DNA from: Pseudonocardiales bacterium
GTDB lineage: Bacteria; Actinomycetota; Actinomycetes; Mycobacteriales; QHCD01
Direction of reading: 5' to 3'
Assembly (NCBI GenBank): GCA_003244255.1
Contig: QHCD01000041.1
Location: 1 to 34,459, forward strand
Length of the DNA: 34,459 nt
The notes under the pieces were generated by a model. It had not been told where the DNA came from and did no database searches. It saw only the letters and a list, made by a program, of their open reading frames with translations. Of the stretch, positions 1-11,986 are shown in pieces (the stretch's first letter is position 1; each line of letters starts with the position of its first letter). The position numbers and the translations under genes are program-made.

Positions 1-340
<340 letters not shown>

Positions 341-636
341 GTTTATCTACTTGCGCCTGATCCTGCCCGCCGACCACGAAGGGCCGACTGGAGGCCAGGC
401 GTAAGTGGCATACGAAGTGCCGTCCACTGTGGACGGCGAGAACGACCGGGCCTGACACCCGATAGTCGTTCCCTTCAAAGGAACCGTCACGCGAGCGCGA
501 GGCATGCCCACAGGCAGCCCCACGGTCGGTGTGACGGGGTTCGAGGTTGTGCTGGCACTAACTTTTGGCACGCTGTTGAGTTCTCAAGGAGCGGACGCGC
601 ACCATCGACGGCCGATCGGGCCGTCTCCGGGGCAGC
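341..636 (-). other. rRNA operon leader (pre-16S) with processing and antitermination signals
   Basis: This is the transcribed leader between the inferred start site of the proximal rRNA promoter (about 636) and mature 16S. On the minus strand at 587-576 it has TTGAGAACTCAA followed by CAGCGTGCC. This is the conserved TTGAGAACTCAACAG motif of actinobacterial rRNA leaders, associated with boxA-type antitermination and precursor processing. A 17-base perfect palindrome at 420-436 belongs to the repeat family described separately. I see no protein gene here. Confidence 0.75.
422..434. repeat. GTCCACTGTGGAC palindrome, copy 1 (rRNA leader)
   Basis: This is the only non-coding copy of the window-wide TCCAC[A/T]GTGGA palindrome. 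Here the symmetry extends to 17 bases (420-436), so in the leader RNA it could form a 6-bp stem with a 5-nt loop. Confidence 0.9.
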
Positions 637-642
637 CGTTCT

Positions 643-672
643 AGCCTACGGTTGGCCTCGGATCGGTGTCAA
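643..672 (-). promoter_or_regulatory. rRNA operon promoter, proximal
   Basis: The minus strand has a perfect -35 TTGACA at 672-667, an 18-base spacer and a -10 TAGGCT at 648-643, giving a predicted start near 636. The perfect -35 and the position about 300 bases before 16S fit a strong SigA-type rRNA promoter. Confidence 0.8.
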
Positions 673-752
673 ACCGGTTTACGGTCGACCCGCGGGCGCC
701 GGGCCCCGGCGCTAGCCAGGGATTGGAAGGCCCCGTGCGCGGCCGGCTGGCA

Positions 753-782
753 ACCGTAGGAAAGCGGAGCCGCCGGCGTCAA
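753..782 (-). promoter_or_regulatory. rRNA operon promoter, distal (or tyrS-rrn spacer promoter)
   Basis: The minus strand has -35 TTGACG at 782-777, an 18-base spacer and -10 TACGGT at 758-753. The spacing is identical to the proximal promoter 110 bases downstream, as expected for tandem rRNA promoters. A GC-rich 7-bp hairpin (696-712) lies between the two. It could weakly end read-through from tyrS but has no U tract. Confidence 0.55.
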
Positions 783-829
783 ACTCCGTCAGCGTGAGTC
801 GGTGGCGGCGCCGCGCCCAGGCCGATGGC

Positions 830-2033
830 CTACTGGCCGAGCCTGACGGCGTGCCGGCGGCCTACCTGCAGGACGCGTCCGGCCAGCGCGCTGCGGGGCA
901 GGTCGAGCGGCTCCGGTGCCACCGGGTCACCGTCGAGGCGAACCGACCCCGCGGTGAGCAGCCGCCGTGCCTCGGACCGGGACGCCGCGAGCCCCGCGCC
1001 CACCAGCACCGCGGGCAGGTGCAGCGGGTCGCCGTCCGGAAGGGTCGCCTCGGGGACGTCCGTCGGCGGCTCGCGCCATACGAAGGCGAGGTCGAACGCC
1101 GCCTCGGCCTCGACTGCGGCGTCCGGGCCGTGATAGAGCCCGACGACGGCGCGTGCCATCGCGCGCTTCGCGACACCCGCGGCCGGCCCGCCACCGCTCG
1201 CCGCGGCCGTGAGCTCCGCGACCGTTGGCGGGTCCAGCCGGGCGGCCAGCTGTGCGTACCGCCCCACCATCGGATCCGGCAGCGACATCAGCTTGCCAAA
1301 CTGCTCGGTCGCCGGCTCGGCGATGCCCACGTAGTTGCCCAGCGACTTGCTCATCTTGACGACGCCGTCGAGCCCCTCGAGCAGTGGCAGCGTGACGACC
1401 ACCTGCGGCTGCTGGCCGTCCGCGCGCTGCAGGGTGCGGCCTACGAGGTTGTTGTAGGTCTGGTCGGTGCCGCCGAGCTCGACATCGGCCCGCACGACGA
1501 CGGAGTCGATGCCCTGCAGCAACGGGTAGAGGAACTCGACCAGCGCGATCGGCTTGCCGGTGTCGTACCGGCGGGCGAAGTCCTCCCGTTCCAGCAGGCC
1601 GCCGACAGTCAGGTGTTGGGTCTGCGCCAGGACGTCGATCATCGACATCGCGCCCAGCCACTCGGAGTTGCGCCGCACCTCGCACCGACCGGAGGTCAGG
1701 TCGAGGATCCGCCCGGCCTGGTCGAAGTACGACGCGCTGTTCTGCGCGGTCTCGCTGGCGCTGACCATGGTGCGGGCCGCCTGCCGGTCGCTCGGATCGC
1801 CGACCTGTCCGGTGAAGTCGCCGATGACCAGCACGGCGGTATGGCCGAGGTCCTGGAACTCCCGCAGCTTGCGCAGCACGACGGCGTGGCCGAGTGTCAG
1901 GTCCGGTTTCGACGAGTCGATACCGAGCTTCACCCGCAGCGGCCTGTTTTCCCGCCGGGCCGTCGCGAGCTTCTCCCGCAGGCCGTCGCTCGGCAGCACG
2001 TCGGTGGTACCGGCGGTCAGGATGCGGAGCTCG

Positions 2034-2050
<17 letters not shown>
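830..2050 (-). CDS. tyrS: Tyrosine--tRNA ligase
   Basis: Charges tRNA-Tyr with tyrosine in the cytosol. The 406-residue product is a normal length for bacterial TyrRS. The Rossmann domain carries the class I signature as LTLGH (residues 51-55, the HIGH equivalent) and KMSKS at about 232-236; many TyrRS have KFGKS/T, so this is the TyrZ-like variant. GGTDQTYN (about 193-200) is the tyrosine-binding region. A C-terminal S4-type RNA-binding domain follows (about 340-406, with SRSEARRLLTAGSV). The start ATG lies 17 bases inside the end of the upstream glycosylase gene, so the two are probably co-transcribed and translationally coupled. Downstream is the rRNA operon promoter region. Identification is secure; the start is supported by the overlap. 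Confidence 0.97.
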
Positions 2051-4197
<2,147 letters not shown>

Positions 4198-4243
4198 TCA
4201 CGGCAGCGTCGCCTCGCCGGCACGATCTGCATCGGCGAGTTCC

Positions 4244-5440
4244 TCAGGCACTCCGCTGGTCGCGGCGGGCGGCGATCCGCGTCGGCATCCCCCACAGCTC
4301 GACGAAGCCCTTTGCGAGGGACTGGTCGAACGTGTCGCCGGAATCGTAGGTCGCGAGGCCGTAGTCGTAGAGCGACGCGTCGCTGCGCCGGCCGGTGACG
4401 ACGGCGCGCCCGCCGCCCAGACTTAGCCGGATCTCACCGGTGACCTGCTGCTGGGTGTCGGCGATGAAGGCGTCCAACGCGTGCTTCAACGGTGAGAACC
4501 ACAGGCCGTCGTAGACGAGCTCTCCCCAGCGCTGTCCGACGGTCCGCTTGAACCGGGCGAGATCGCGCTCGACCGTCAGCGCCTCGAGCTCGGCGTGTGC
4601 CGCGATCAGCGCGATCGCGCCGGGCGCTTCGTAGATCTCGCGGCTCTTGATCCCGACCAGGCGGTCCTCGACCATGTCCAGCCGGCCGACGCCCTGCGCC
4701 CCGGCGCGGCGGTTCAGTTCGAGGATGGCGCCGTAGGGCGTCACGTGATGGCCGTCGAGGGCCACCGGGACGCCCTTCTCGAAGGCGACGACCACCTCGT
4801 CGGCGGCCCGCTGAGCCGACGGGTCGGCCGTGTATTCGTAGAGGTCCTCGGTCGGCGCGTTCCAGACGTCCTCGAGGAATCCGGTCTCGACGGCGCGGCC
4901 CCAGAGGTTCTGGTCCATCGAGTACGGCGACGCGTTGCTGACGTCGATCGGCAGTCCACGCTCCGCGGCGAACGCGATCGCCTTGTCGCGGGTCCACGCG
5001 AAGTCCCGCGCCGGGGCAACGACGGACAGGTCGGGTGCGAGTGCGGCGACGCTCACCTCGAACCGGGCCTGGTCGTTTCCCTTGCCGGTGCAGCCATGGG
5101 AGACGACGGTCGCGCCGTGGGCCGCCGCGGCGGCGACCAGGTGCTGCACGATCAACGGGCGCGAGAGCGCGCTGACGAGCGGATAGCGGTCCATGTAGAG
5201 CGCATGGGCCTGCAACGCCGGCACGCAGAAGTTCGCGGCGAACTCCGCACGCGCGTCGACGACCTCGGACTCGACCGCACCGCAGGACAGCGCCCGCCGG
5301 CGGATCGCCTCCATCTGCTCGCCGCGCTGGCCGACGTCGACGGCGACGGCGATCACCTCGGCATCCACGCGCTCGGCGAGGTAGGGGATGGCGACGGATG
5401 TGTCCAGGCCGCCGGAGTAGGCGAGCACGACACGGGTCAT
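4244..5440 (-). CDS. argG: Argininosuccinate synthase
   Basis: Joins citrulline and aspartate using ATP to make argininosuccinate. The 398-residue product has the N-type ATP pyrophosphatase P-loop [12 protein letters not shown] at residues 8-19 and the [14 protein letters not shown] motif near 115-128, both diagnostic. [14 protein letters not shown], further on, is also conserved. It lies 16 bases after argR on the minus strand and 58 bases before argH, inside the arginine operon. Confidence 0.98.
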   Translation of the reverse strand: MTRVVLAYSGGLDTSVAIPYLAERVDAEVIAVAVDVGQRGEQMEAIRRRALSCGAVESEVVDARAEFAANFCVPALQAHALYMDRYPLVSALSRPLIVQHLVAAAAAHGATVVSHGCTGKGNDQARFEVSVAALAPDLSVVAPARDFAWTRDKAIAFAAERGLPIDVSNASPYSMDQNLWGRAVETGFLEDVWNAPTEDLYEYTADPSAQRAADEVVVAFEKGVPVALDGHHVTPYGAILELNRRAGAQGVGRLDMVEDRLVGIKSREIYEAPGAIALIAAHAELEALTVERDLARFKRTVGQRWGELVYDGLWFSPLKHALDAFIADTQQQVTGEIRLSLGGGRAVVTGRRSDASLYDYGLATYDSGDTFDQSLAKGFVELWGMPTRIAARRDQRSA

Positions 5441-5456
5441 CAGCGAGGCTCCGATC

Positions 5457-5972
5457 TCATCGATGTTCCCTGACGTGAGACATCGCCAGCAGGTCTGCGG
5501 CGAGCGCCGCGCCGCCCTCGCTGTCGCGCGAGATCACCAACACGGTGTCGTCGCCGGCGACGGTGCCGAGCAGCTCGCCGAGCCCGGCGCGGTCCAGCGC
5601 CGAGGCAAGGAAGTGCGCGGCGCCCGGCGGGGTGCGCAGCACGACCAGGTTGGCGCTGGATTCGGCCGAGACGAGCAGGTCGGCGAGCCGTCGGGCGAGT
5701 AGCGCGGGGCCCGGGTCGGCGCTGCCGCGGGTGGCGAGCGGCGCGCCGTCCTCGGGCACGACATAGACCGGCGACCCGCCGTCGGCGGCCCGCAGCTTGA
5801 CCGCGCCGAGCTCCTCCAGGTCGCGAGAGAGCGTCGCCTGGGTCACCACCACGCCGTCGTCGGCCAGCAGCCGCGCCAGCTCGCCCTGCGAGTGCACCGG
5901 CGCACGCCCGATGATCTCGACGATGCGGGCGTGCCGCGCGGCCTTGGAGGGCGCCGCCGTGGTCGTCGCCAT
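5457..5972 (-). CDS. argR: Arginine repressor
   Basis: Arginine-responsive repressor of the arg operon. The 171-residue product has an N-terminal winged helix-turn-helix ([20 protein letters not shown], about 28-47, then [12 protein letters not shown]) and a C-terminal hexamerisation and arginine-binding domain with [16 protein letters not shown] chose the ATG at 5972 because it begins the family's N-terminus and is 4 bases after the argF stop; the open frame upstream has no family similarity. The gene sits between argF and argG, so the repressor probably controls its own expression through the argC operator at 11181-11204. Confidence 0.96.
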   Translation of the reverse strand: MATTTAAPSKAARHARIVEIIGRAPVHSQGELARLLADDGVVVTQATLSRDLEELGAVKLRAADGGSPVYVVPEDGAPLATRGSADPGPALLARRLADLLVSAESSANLVVLRTPPGAAHFLASALDRAGLGELLGTVAGDDTVLVISRDSEGGAALAADLLAMSHVREHR

Positions 5973-5976
5973 CTGC

Positions 5977-6915
5977 TCAGGACCTCTCCAGCACGAACGC
6001 AAGCAGCGCCTTCTGCGCATGCAGACGGTTCTCGGCCTCGTCCCAGACCACGCTGCTCGGACCGTCGATGACGGCGGCGGCGATCTCCCTACCCCGGTAC
6101 GCGGGAAGGCAGTGCAGCACGATGGCATCGCCGGCGGCTGCCGCCAGTGCCGCCTCGTCGATGGCGAACGGTGCGAACGGTGCCGACCGCGCTGTTGTTT
6201 CGTCCTCCTGGCCCATCGAGATCCAAGTGTCGGTGGCCAGCACATCAGCGCCGTCGACGGCGGCGTGCGGATCGGTGATGTGCTCGACCCGCCCGCCGGT
6301 CTGCGCGGCGATTCCCGCGGCCCGGTTCAGGATCTCGGCATCGGGCGCGTAGCCGGCGGGCGAGCCGATCCGCACGATCATGCCGGCGGCCGCGCCCGCG
6401 AGCAGGTAGGAGTGCGCCATGTTGTTGGCGCCGTCACCGAGGTAGGTCAGGGTGAGCCCGGCGAGGCGGCCCTTGTGCTCGCGGACGGTCTGCAGGTCGG
6501 CGACCAGCTGGCACGGGTGGTAGGAGTCGGTCAGCGCGTTCACTACCGGCACCCGGCTGTGCGCAGCCATCTCCTCGATGCGGTCCTGGCCGGACGTGCG
6601 CCAGACGATTGCGGCACACTGCCGGTCCAGCACCCGCGCGGTGTCCGCGATCGATTCGCCGCGGCCGAGCTGGCTCACCTGCGCATCGATGATCAGCGGG
6701 TAGCCACCGAGTTCCGCGATGCCGTTGGCGAACGAGACCCGCGTCCGGGTGGATGGCCTGTCGAAGATGACGGCGACGGAGCGGGGCCCAGCGAGAGGTT
6801 GGTGGGCATAGCGCTTGGCCTTCATGACATCGGCGAGGTCGAGGACCTCGATCAGCTCGGTGGGAGACAGGTCGTCGTCGCGCAGGAAGTGCCGTGTCCT
6901 TGACGGGCGAGTCAT
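5977..6915 (-). CDS. argF: Ornithine carbamoyltransferase
   Basis: Makes citrulline from ornithine and carbamoyl phosphate. The 312-residue product shows the carbamoyl-phosphate loop STRTR at 55-59, then [23 protein letters not shown], and the catalytic HCLPA motif toward the end (about 271-275). The start ATG overlaps the argD stop (TGATGA), which is typical of translational coupling. The stop is 4 bases before argR. A longer open frame exists upstream of this ATG, but it is the antisense/other-frame shadow of argD. Confidence 0.98.
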   Translation of the reverse strand: MTRPSRTRHFLRDDDLSPTELIEVLDLADVMKAKRYAHQPLAGPRSVAVIFDRPSTRTRVSFANGIAELGGYPLIIDAQVSQLGRGESIADTARVLDRQCAAIVWRTSGQDRIEEMAAHSRVPVVNALTDSYHPCQLVADLQTVREHKGRLAGLTLTYLGDGANNMAHSYLLAGAAAGMIVRIGSPAGYAPDAEILNRAAGIAAQTGGRVEHITDPHAAVDGADVLATDTWISMGQEDETTARSAPFAPFAIDEAALAAAAGDAIVLHCLPAYRGREIAAAVIDGPSSVVWDEAENRLHAQKALLAFVLERS

Positions 6916-8114
6916 CAGGGGACCACCTTGTCCAGCGCGGCGCGAAGGCGCGCCGCGCCCTCGTCGATGTCGGCTGTCGTGATCGACAGCGCGGGCGCTA
7001 GCCGGATGACATCGTCTCCGATTGCGTTGACGAGGACGCCGTGGGCGCGTGCCGTGGCTTCGACCTGCCTCGCGTCCGGCGCCGTAAGCAGGGCGCCCAG
7101 CCACAGGCCGATGCCCCGAATCGACGCGATACCCGGGTGGTCCAGAGCCGCGCGCAGCCGTTCGCCCTGGTGCGTCGTGGCCGTGAGCAGGTCGGCGGCG
7201 GCGATGGTGTCGAGGACGGCGAGCGCCGCGGCCGCGGCAACGGGGTTGCCGCCGAAGGTGCTGCCGTGGTCGCCGGCGGCGAAGACGGCGTCGGAGCGTG
7301 GAGTGGATATGCAGGCACCGATCGGCAATCCACCGCCGAGCCCCTTGGCCAGGGTGATGACGTCGGGGACGACGCCGGGGGCGACGGCCTGATGGCTGAA
7401 CCATCGGCCGGTGCGGCCGATGCCGCCTTGCACCTCGTCGAAGGCGAGCAACGCGCCGGCCGCGTCGCAGGCCTCGCGCGCCGCGGTGAGGTAGCCCTCG
7501 GTCGCGGGAATCACACCGGACTCGCCCTGCACCGGCTCCAGGAACACCGCCGCCGTGTCGGGCGTGACGGCGCGCCGCAGCGCGGCGGCGTCGTCGTAGG
7601 GGACGAACTCAACGCCGGAAAGCAGCGGCTCGAACGGCGCCCGCTTCGTCGGCTGTCCGGTGATCGACAGCGCGCCGATGGTGCGGCCGTGGAAACCGCC
7701 GGCGGCTGCGATGATGCGGTTTCGGCCCGGCCGCGCCCGCCGTATCAGCTTGATGGCGGCCTCGTTGGCCTCGGCGCCGGAGTTGCACAGGAACACCCGC
7801 GCGCCGTCGCCACCGGCCAGTTCGGCCAGCCGGACGCCGAGCCGCACGGTCGGTTCGGTGAGGAAGTAGTTGGATACGTGCCCGAGCCTTGCCACCTGCG
7901 CGGACACAGCCTCGACGACCGCCGGGTGCGCGTGACCGAGCGCGCTGACCGCGATGCCGGCGTAGAGGTCGATGTATTCGCGACCATCGGTGTCCCACAC
8001 ATGCGCGCCGGAGCCGTGCGCGAGGGCGACCGGCGGGGTGCCGTACGTCGGCTGGAAGTGGCGCTCCCACGCCATCCGCAGGCTGTCCACAGTGGACGTC
8101 GTCGGCGCGCTCAT
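6915..8114 (-). CDS. argD: Acetylornithine aminotransferase
   Basis: PLP-dependent conversion of N-acetylglutamate semialdehyde to N-acetylornithine. The 399-residue product is a class III aminotransferase. [16 protein letters not shown] forms the phosphate-binding loop, [15 protein letters not shown] carries the PLP-binding Asp, and [14 protein letters not shown] contains the Schiff-base lysine. The start ATG overlaps the argB stop by 4 bases (ATGA). The extreme N-terminus (Ser-Thr-Val-Asp at residues 7-10) is encoded by a copy of the TCCACWGTGGA palindrome. Confidence 0.98.
   Translation of the reverse strand: MSAPTTSTVDSLRMAWERHFQPTYGTPPVALAHGSGAHVWDTDGREYIDLYAGIAVSALGHAHPAVVEAVSAQVARLGHVSNYFLTEPTVRLGVRLAELAGGDGARVFLCNSGAEANEAAIKLIRRARPGRNRIIAAAGGFHGRTIGALSITGQPTKRAPFEPLLSGVEFVPYDDAAALRRAVTPDTAAVFLEPVQGESGVIPATEGYLTAAREACDAAGALLAFDEVQGGIGRTGRWFSHQAVAPGVVPDVITLAKGLGGGLPIGACISTPRSDAVFAAGDHGSTFGGNPVAAAAALAVLDTIAAADLLTATTHQGERLRAALDHPGIASIRGIGLWLGALLTAPDARQVEATARAHGVLVNAIGDDVIRLAPALSITTADIDEGAARLRAALDKVVP
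8085..8097. repeat. GTCCACAGTGGAC palindrome, copy 2 (in argD)
   Basis: Lies within the argD N-terminus and encodes Ser-Thr-Val-Asp in the argD frame. Confidence 0.9.
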
Positions 8115-9016
8115 GGCGACACCTCGTCCGGCAGCACCATCGTGCCGACCCCTTCGTCGGTGAAGACCTCGAGCAGCACGGAGTGCGCCACCCGACCGTC
8201 CAGGACGTGTGCCTGCGCGACGCCGCCACGAACCGCCCGCAAGCAGGCCTCCATCTTCGGCACCATGCCGGCCGAGAGGCGCGGCAACAGCTCGCCGAGA
8301 TCGCTGGCGCGGATCTCGCTGACGACATCGCCCGGCAGTCCATCGCCGGCGGGCCAGCTGCCGTGCAGGCCGGCGACGTCGGTCAGCACAACCAGCTTGT
8401 GGGCGCACAGCGCCACCGCCAACGCGGCGGCCGCGGTGTCGGCATTGACGTTGTAGGTTTCGCCGTCGCGACCGCGGGCCACCGTGGCCACGACCGGTAT
8501 CCGCGCGTCGTCGAGCAGGCTGAGCACCGCGCCGGGATCGACGGCGACGACGTCACCGACCGATCCGATGTCGATCTCCTCGCCGTCGACGACGGCGCCG
8601 CGGCGCGCAGCGGTGAGCAGGCCGCCGTCCTCGCCGGACAGCCCGACCGCGAACGGTCCGTGGTCGTTGATGAACCCGACGATGTCACGGTTCACCTGGC
8701 CGACGAGCACCATCCGCACCACCTGCATGGTCTCCGGCGTCGTCACTCGCAGGCCGCCACGGAACTCCGAGCCGATGCCGAGGCGGTCGAGGTGGGCCGT
8801 TATCTGCGGGCCGCCGCCGTGGACGACAACCGGCCGCAGCCCGGCGTAGCGCAGGAAGACGATGTCCTCGGCGAACGACCGCTGCAGCACCCGGTCGGTC
8901 ATCGCATGCCCGCCGTACTTGATGACGACGATGGCGCCGTGAAAGCGCTGCAACCAGGGCAGGGCCTCGACGAGGATCGCGGCCTTGGCGTGGGCGGATT
9001 CGGGATCCCGGGTCAT
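8111..9016 (-). CDS. argB: Acetylglutamate kinase
   Basis: Phosphorylates N-acetylglutamate, the usual feedback-controlled step of the cyclic pathway. The 301-residue amino-acid-kinase-fold product has [11 protein letters not shown] (about 29-39), the substrate loop [19 protein letters not shown] and [12 protein letters not shown] near 205. The N-terminal helix ([14 protein letters not shown]) resembles that of arginine-sensitive hexameric enzymes, so feedback inhibition by arginine is likely but inferred. The start ATG overlaps the argJ stop by 4 bases and the stop overlaps argD by 4 bases. Confidence 0.98.
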   Translation of the reverse strand: MTRDPESAHAKAAILVEALPWLQRFHGAIVVIKYGGHAMTDRVLQRSFAEDIVFLRYAGLRPVVVHGGGPQITAHLDRLGIGSEFRGGLRVTTPETMQVVRMVLVGQVNRDIVGFINDHGPFAVGLSGEDGGLLTAARRGAVVDGEEIDIGSVGDVVAVDPGAVLSLLDDARIPVVATVARGRDGETYNVNADTAAAALAVALCAHKLVVLTDVAGLHGSWPAGDGLPGDVVSEIRASDLGELLPRLSAGMVPKMEACLRAVRGGVAQAHVLDGRVAHSVLLEVFTDEGVGTMVLPDEVSP

Positions 9017-10164
9017 GACGAGTAAACCGAGTTCTCGTGCACGTATCCGGGCGTGAGGTCGCTGGTCCACACCGTGACCGATTCCCCACCCTCGTGCAGG
9101 TCGATGTCGATCGTTATGCCCGGCGCGGTCATGTCCACAGTGGACCGATCGGCGGCCGCGGTGCCGTTGCGGCACACCACCGCGCCGTTGATGGCGACAT
9201 CGATGCGATCCGGGTCGAAGGCGGCCCGCGTCGTACCGGCTGCCGCCAGCACCCGGCCCCAGTTGGGGTCGTTCCCGTAGAGCGCGCACTTGAGCAGCGA
9301 GCTGCGCGCCACCGCCCGCCCGACCTCGATGGCGTCGGCGGTGGATGCGGCGGCGGTCACCGTGATCGCGATGCGCTTGGTGGATCCCTCGACGTCGGCG
9401 AGCAGCTGGGCGGCGAGGTCGGCACACACGTCGCGCACCGCTGCTGCGAAGTCGTCGTAGCCGGTCCGGACGCCGGAGGCACCGCTCGCGAGCAGCAGCA
9501 CGGTGTCGTTGGTCGACATGCAGCCGTCGGCATCGAGGCGGTCGAACGTGGTGGCCGTTGCCGCACGCAGGGCCTTGTCCAGCGCTGCCGAATCGACGTC
9601 GGCGTCGGTTGTGATGACGCACAGCATGGTGGCGAGCGCCGGTGCCAGCATGCCGGCGCCCTTGGCCATGCCGCCGACGATGTAACCGTCGCCCCGCCGC
9701 ACGGCCGTCTTCGGGACCGTGTCTGTGGTCATGATCGCCGCGGCGGCTGCTCGCCCGCCGGCAACCGTCAGCCCGGCCGCGGCGGCGCTCACGCCGGCGA
9801 GCACGGCGTCGATCGGCAGCCGTTCGCCGATCAGGCCGGTGGAGCAGACGGCGACCTCGCCCGGCCCGACCTCCAGCAGAGCACCGACTCTCTCCACGGT
9901 GGCATGCGTGTCGGCGAAACCGGCCGGCCCCGTGCACGCGTTGGCACCGCCGGAGTTGAGCACCACCGCCCGCAGCCGGCCGGAGGTGAGCACCTGTTGG
10001 GACCACAGCACCGGCGCGGCCTTGATACGGTTCGCCGTGAACACCCCTGCTGCTGCGTCGCTCGGGCCGTCGTTGACGACCAACGCGAGGTCGAGCCCGC
10101 CGCTCGACTTGATTGCCGCCGCGACACCCGCCGCCCGGAATCCCGTCGCCGCCGTGACACTCAC
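9013..10164 (-). CDS. argJ: Bifunctional ornithine acetyltransferase / N-acetylglutamate synthase
   Basis: Recycles the acetyl group from acetylornithine to glutamate; bifunctional versions also use acetyl-CoA. The 383-residue precursor contains the self-cleavage site in the segment [13 protein letters not shown] (about residues 174-186), where the Thr becomes the nucleophile of the beta chain. The [12 protein letters not shown] segment precedes it. The start is GTG at 10164, overlapping the argC stop (GTGA). Earlier in-frame starts would lie deep inside argC. It is the second gene of the operon. Confidence 0.97.
   Translation of the reverse strand: MSVTAATGFRAAGVAAAIKSSGGLDLALVVNDGPSDAAAGVFTANRIKAAPVLWSQQVLTSGRLRAVVLNSGGANACTGPAGFADTHATVERVGALLEVGPGEVAVCSTGLIGERLPIDAVLAGVSAAAAGLTVAGGRAAAAAIMTTDTVPKTAVRRGDGYIVGGMAKGAGMLAPALATMLCVITTDADVDSAALDKALRAATATTFDRLDADGCMSTNDTVLLLASGASGVRTGYDDFAAAVRDVCADLAAQLLADVEGSTKRIAITVTAAASTADAIEVGRAVARSSLLKCALYGNDPNWGRVLAAAGTTRAAFDPDRIDVAINGAVVCRNGTAAADRSTVDMTAPGITIDIDLHEGGESVTVWTSDLTPGYVHENSVYSS
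9133..9145. repeat. GTCCACAGTGGAC palindrome, copy 3 (in argJ)
   Basis: Encodes Ser-Thr-Val-Asp in the argJ frame. Confidence 0.9.
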
Positions 10165-11174
10165 GGCGCGAAGCCGATAGCGGTGAGGCCGGCGGTCTCG
10201 TCCAGGCCGAGCATCAGGTTCGCGTTCTGCACGGCCTGACCGGCCGCACCCTTGCCAAGGTTGTCGATCGCCGAGACCACGATCACCCGGCCGGAATCGG
10301 TGTCCACTGTGGACTGCAGTTGGCACGCGTTGGAACCCAGCGTTGCGGCGGTGTGTGGCCAGCGGCCCTCGGGCAGGACGTGCACGAACGGCTCGTGGTC
10401 GTAGGCCGCGCGCAACGCGGCACGAATGGCGGCGGAGTCGACTCCCGGCCGCGGCCGCGCCGTCACGGTGGCGAGGATGCCCCGCGGCATCGGCGCGAGC
10501 AGCGGCGTCATCGACAGCGACGTCGCGCCGGTGGCCTGCTTGATCTCCGGCACGTGCTGGTGCGCACCGACCTTGTACGGCGAGACGTCGCCCGCCGCCT
10601 CGGTCGCCAGCAGGTGCGGCTTGGCGACCCGTCCCGCACCCGACGTCCCCGAGGCGGCCACGACGACGACGTCGCCAGGATCGACGACACCGGCGGCGAT
10701 CAGCGGCGCGAGCGCCAGCGTCACGGCGACGGCGTAGCAGCCCGTGTTCGCGATCCGGGTCGACCCGGCGATCCGCTCGCGCTGCCCCGGCAGTTCGGGC
10801 AGACCGTAGGTCCAGGTGCCGGCGTGCTCGCCGCCGTAGTAGATCGACCATGCATCGGCGTCGCCGAGCCGGAAGTCCGCGCCGAGGTCTACCACCCGCA
10901 CCCGTGGCGGCAGCTGGCTCGCCAGCGCCGCGGATGCGCCGTGCGGCAGCGCGAGAAAGACCAGGTCGACGTCGCCGAGCGCATCCACCGTGGTGGGCGC
11001 CAGGATCTGGTCGGCGATCGTGACCAGGTGCGGGTGCAGCTCGCCGAGGGTGCGACCGGCGGCGTCGCGCGCGGCCGCGACGGCGAGCTCGAAGTCGGGA
11101 TGGGTGCCGACCAGCCGCAGCAGCTCACCGCCCGCGTAGCCGCTGGCGCCGGCGATCCCGATGGTCGTACCCAT
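10161..11174 (-). CDS. argC: N-acetyl-gamma-glutamyl-phosphate reductase
   Basis: NADPH-dependent reduction of N-acetylglutamyl phosphate to the semialdehyde; first gene of argCJBDFRGH. The N-terminal Rossmann motif [16 protein letters not shown] and the catalytic cysteine in [11 protein letters not shown] are clear. Two ATGs lie 6 bases apart (11180 and 11174). I prefer 11174, giving 337 residues, because it sits 7 bases after a -10 hexamer (11187-11182), exactly where transcription should begin. The mRNA would then be leaderless, and there is no Shine-Dalgarno sequence before either ATG. A GTG start of argJ overlaps its stop. Choosing 11180 would add Met-Arg only. Confidence 0.96.
   Translation of the reverse strand: MGTTIGIAGASGYAGGELLRLVGTHPDFELAVAAARDAAGRTLGELHPHLVTIADQILAPTTVDALGDVDLVFLALPHGASAALASQLPPRVRVVDLGADFRLGDADAWSIYYGGEHAGTWTYGLPELPGQRERIAGSTRIANTGCYAVAVTLALAPLIAAGVVDPGDVVVVAASGTSGAGRVAKPHLLATEAAGDVSPYKVGAHQHVPEIKQATGATSLSMTPLLAPMPRGILATVTARPRPGVDSAAIRAALRAAYDHEPFVHVLPEGRWPHTAATLGSNACQLQSTVDTDSGRVIVVSAIDNLGKGAAGQAVQNANLMLGLDETAGLTAIGFAP
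10302..10314. repeat. GTCCACTGTGGAC palindrome, copy 4 (in argC)
   Basis: Encodes Ser-Thr-Val-Asp in the argC frame. Confidence 0.9.
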
Positions 11175-11180
11175 CCGCAT

Positions 11181-11204
11181 TAGTATGCACTGCGGTGCGT
11201 ACTA
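11181..11204. promoter_or_regulatory. Probable ArgR operator (ARG box) of the arginine operon
   Basis: This 24-base near-palindrome runs from TAGTATGCACTG to CGGTGCGTACTA, with only two mismatched base pairs across the dyad. It contains TGCA/TGCATAC half-site elements of the kind seen in actinobacterial ARG boxes. It covers the spacer and the -10 of the argC promoter, so a bound repressor would exclude RNA polymerase. Assignment to ArgR follows from argR being in the operon; binding itself is inferred. Confidence 0.65.
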
Positions 11205-11210
11205 GTGCAA
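11182..11210 (-). promoter_or_regulatory. argC promoter
   Basis: The minus strand has -35 TTGCAC at 11210-11205, a 17-base spacer and -10 CATACT at 11187-11182. The predicted start is about 11174, coinciding with the second argC ATG, which implies a leaderless transcript. Confidence 0.6.
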
Positions 11211-11225
11211 CGCCATACTCATCCG

Positions 11226-11285
11226 ATGACCCAGCCGGGCACGATCCCCCATGTCGAGGAGCTGGTAGCGACGGCGACGGCATGA
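11226..11285 (+). CDS. Possible 19-codon leader ORF upstream of the AlkD-like gene
   Basis: ATG at 11226, 19 residues (beginning MTQPGTIPHVEEL), with stop TGA at 11283-11285 overlapping the ATG of the next gene (ATGA). A -10-like CATACT (11214-11219) ends 6 bases before this ATG, so it could be the first codon of a leaderless mRNA and feed ribosomes into the downstream gene. The -35 is poor. The peptide resembles nothing I know. It may be fortuitous. Confidence 0.3.
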   Translation: MTQPGTIPHVEELVATATA

Positions 11286-11986
11286 CCACTTCGCACCGAG
11301 CGCTGGTCGAGGCGATTCGCGCCGGCTTAGAGCGGCTCGCCGACCCGTCCAAGGCCCCGGCCATGCAGCGCTACATGAAGTCCTCGATGCCCTACCGTGG
11401 CGTGCCGACACCCGAACGCCGCCGGCTGGTTCGCACGCTGATCGCCGGGCATCCGCTCTCCGGCGAATCGGCCTGGCGCGGCGCGACATGCGCTCTCTGG
11501 CGTAGGGCGTCGTTCCGTGAGGAGCGATACGCCGCGATCGACCTCACCGGCGATCGTCGCTACGCGCGGCACCTGAACACCGGGGCGCTGGACCTGATCG
11601 AGGAGCTCATCGTCACCGGGGCCTGGTGGGACTACGTCGACGAGCTCGCGATCCGCCGAGTCGGGCCGATCCTGCGGGCCGATCGAGCGGTCGTCACGCC
11701 GACCATTCGCCGGTGGTCACGCGACGACGACCTATGGCTGCGCCGGTCCGCCGTGATCTGCCAGATTGGTTCGCGCGCCGGCACCGACGTCGAACTCCTC
11801 GGCGATGTGATGCGGTCCACTGTGGACGATTCGGATTTCTTCATTCGCAAGGGCATCGGGTGGGCGTTGCGCGAGCACGGCAAGACCGACCCCGCCTGGG
11901 TGGTCGCGTTCGTGGCGAGCCATCCGGAACTCTCACCCCTGACCCGCCGCGAGGCGTTGCGGCTGATCGCCGAGGAGGCACGTTGA
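11282..11986 (+). CDS. DNA alkylation repair protein, AlkD-like
   Basis: Predicted HEAT-like-repeat DNA glycosylase that removes positively charged alkyl-purines. The 234-residue all-helical sequence has the family's N-terminal MQRYMKSSMPYRGVPTPERR (about 25-44), WWDYVDEL in the middle (about 116-123) and SDFFIRKGIGWALREHGK toward the end (about 181-198), matching the AlkC/AlkD group. I chose the ATG at 11282 because family similarity begins just after it; an upstream GTG at 11195 would add an unrelated extension. It is divergent from argC and shares a 50-base control region with the argC operator. It is coupled by a TTGA overlap to the next gene. Confidence 0.87.
   Translation: MTTSHRALVEAIRAGLERLADPSKAPAMQRYMKSSMPYRGVPTPERRRLVRTLIAGHPLSGESAWRGATCALWRRASFREERYAAIDLTGDRRYARHLNTGALDLIEELIVTGAWWDYVDELAIRRVGPILRADRAVVTPTIRRWSRDDDLWLRRSAVICQIGSRAGTDVELLGDVMRSTVDDSDFFIRKGIGWALREHGKTDPAWVVAFVASHPELSPLTRREALRLIAEEAR
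11815..11827. repeat. GTCCACTGTGGAC palindrome, copy 5 (in the AlkD-like gene)
   Basis: Encodes Ser-Thr-Val-Asp in the gene's frame. Confidence 0.9.

Noticed and set aside
695..712. GC hairpin as a tyrS terminator
   Set aside because: A perfect 7-bp stem, but with only a 3-nt loop and no U tract, so it is not called as a terminator.
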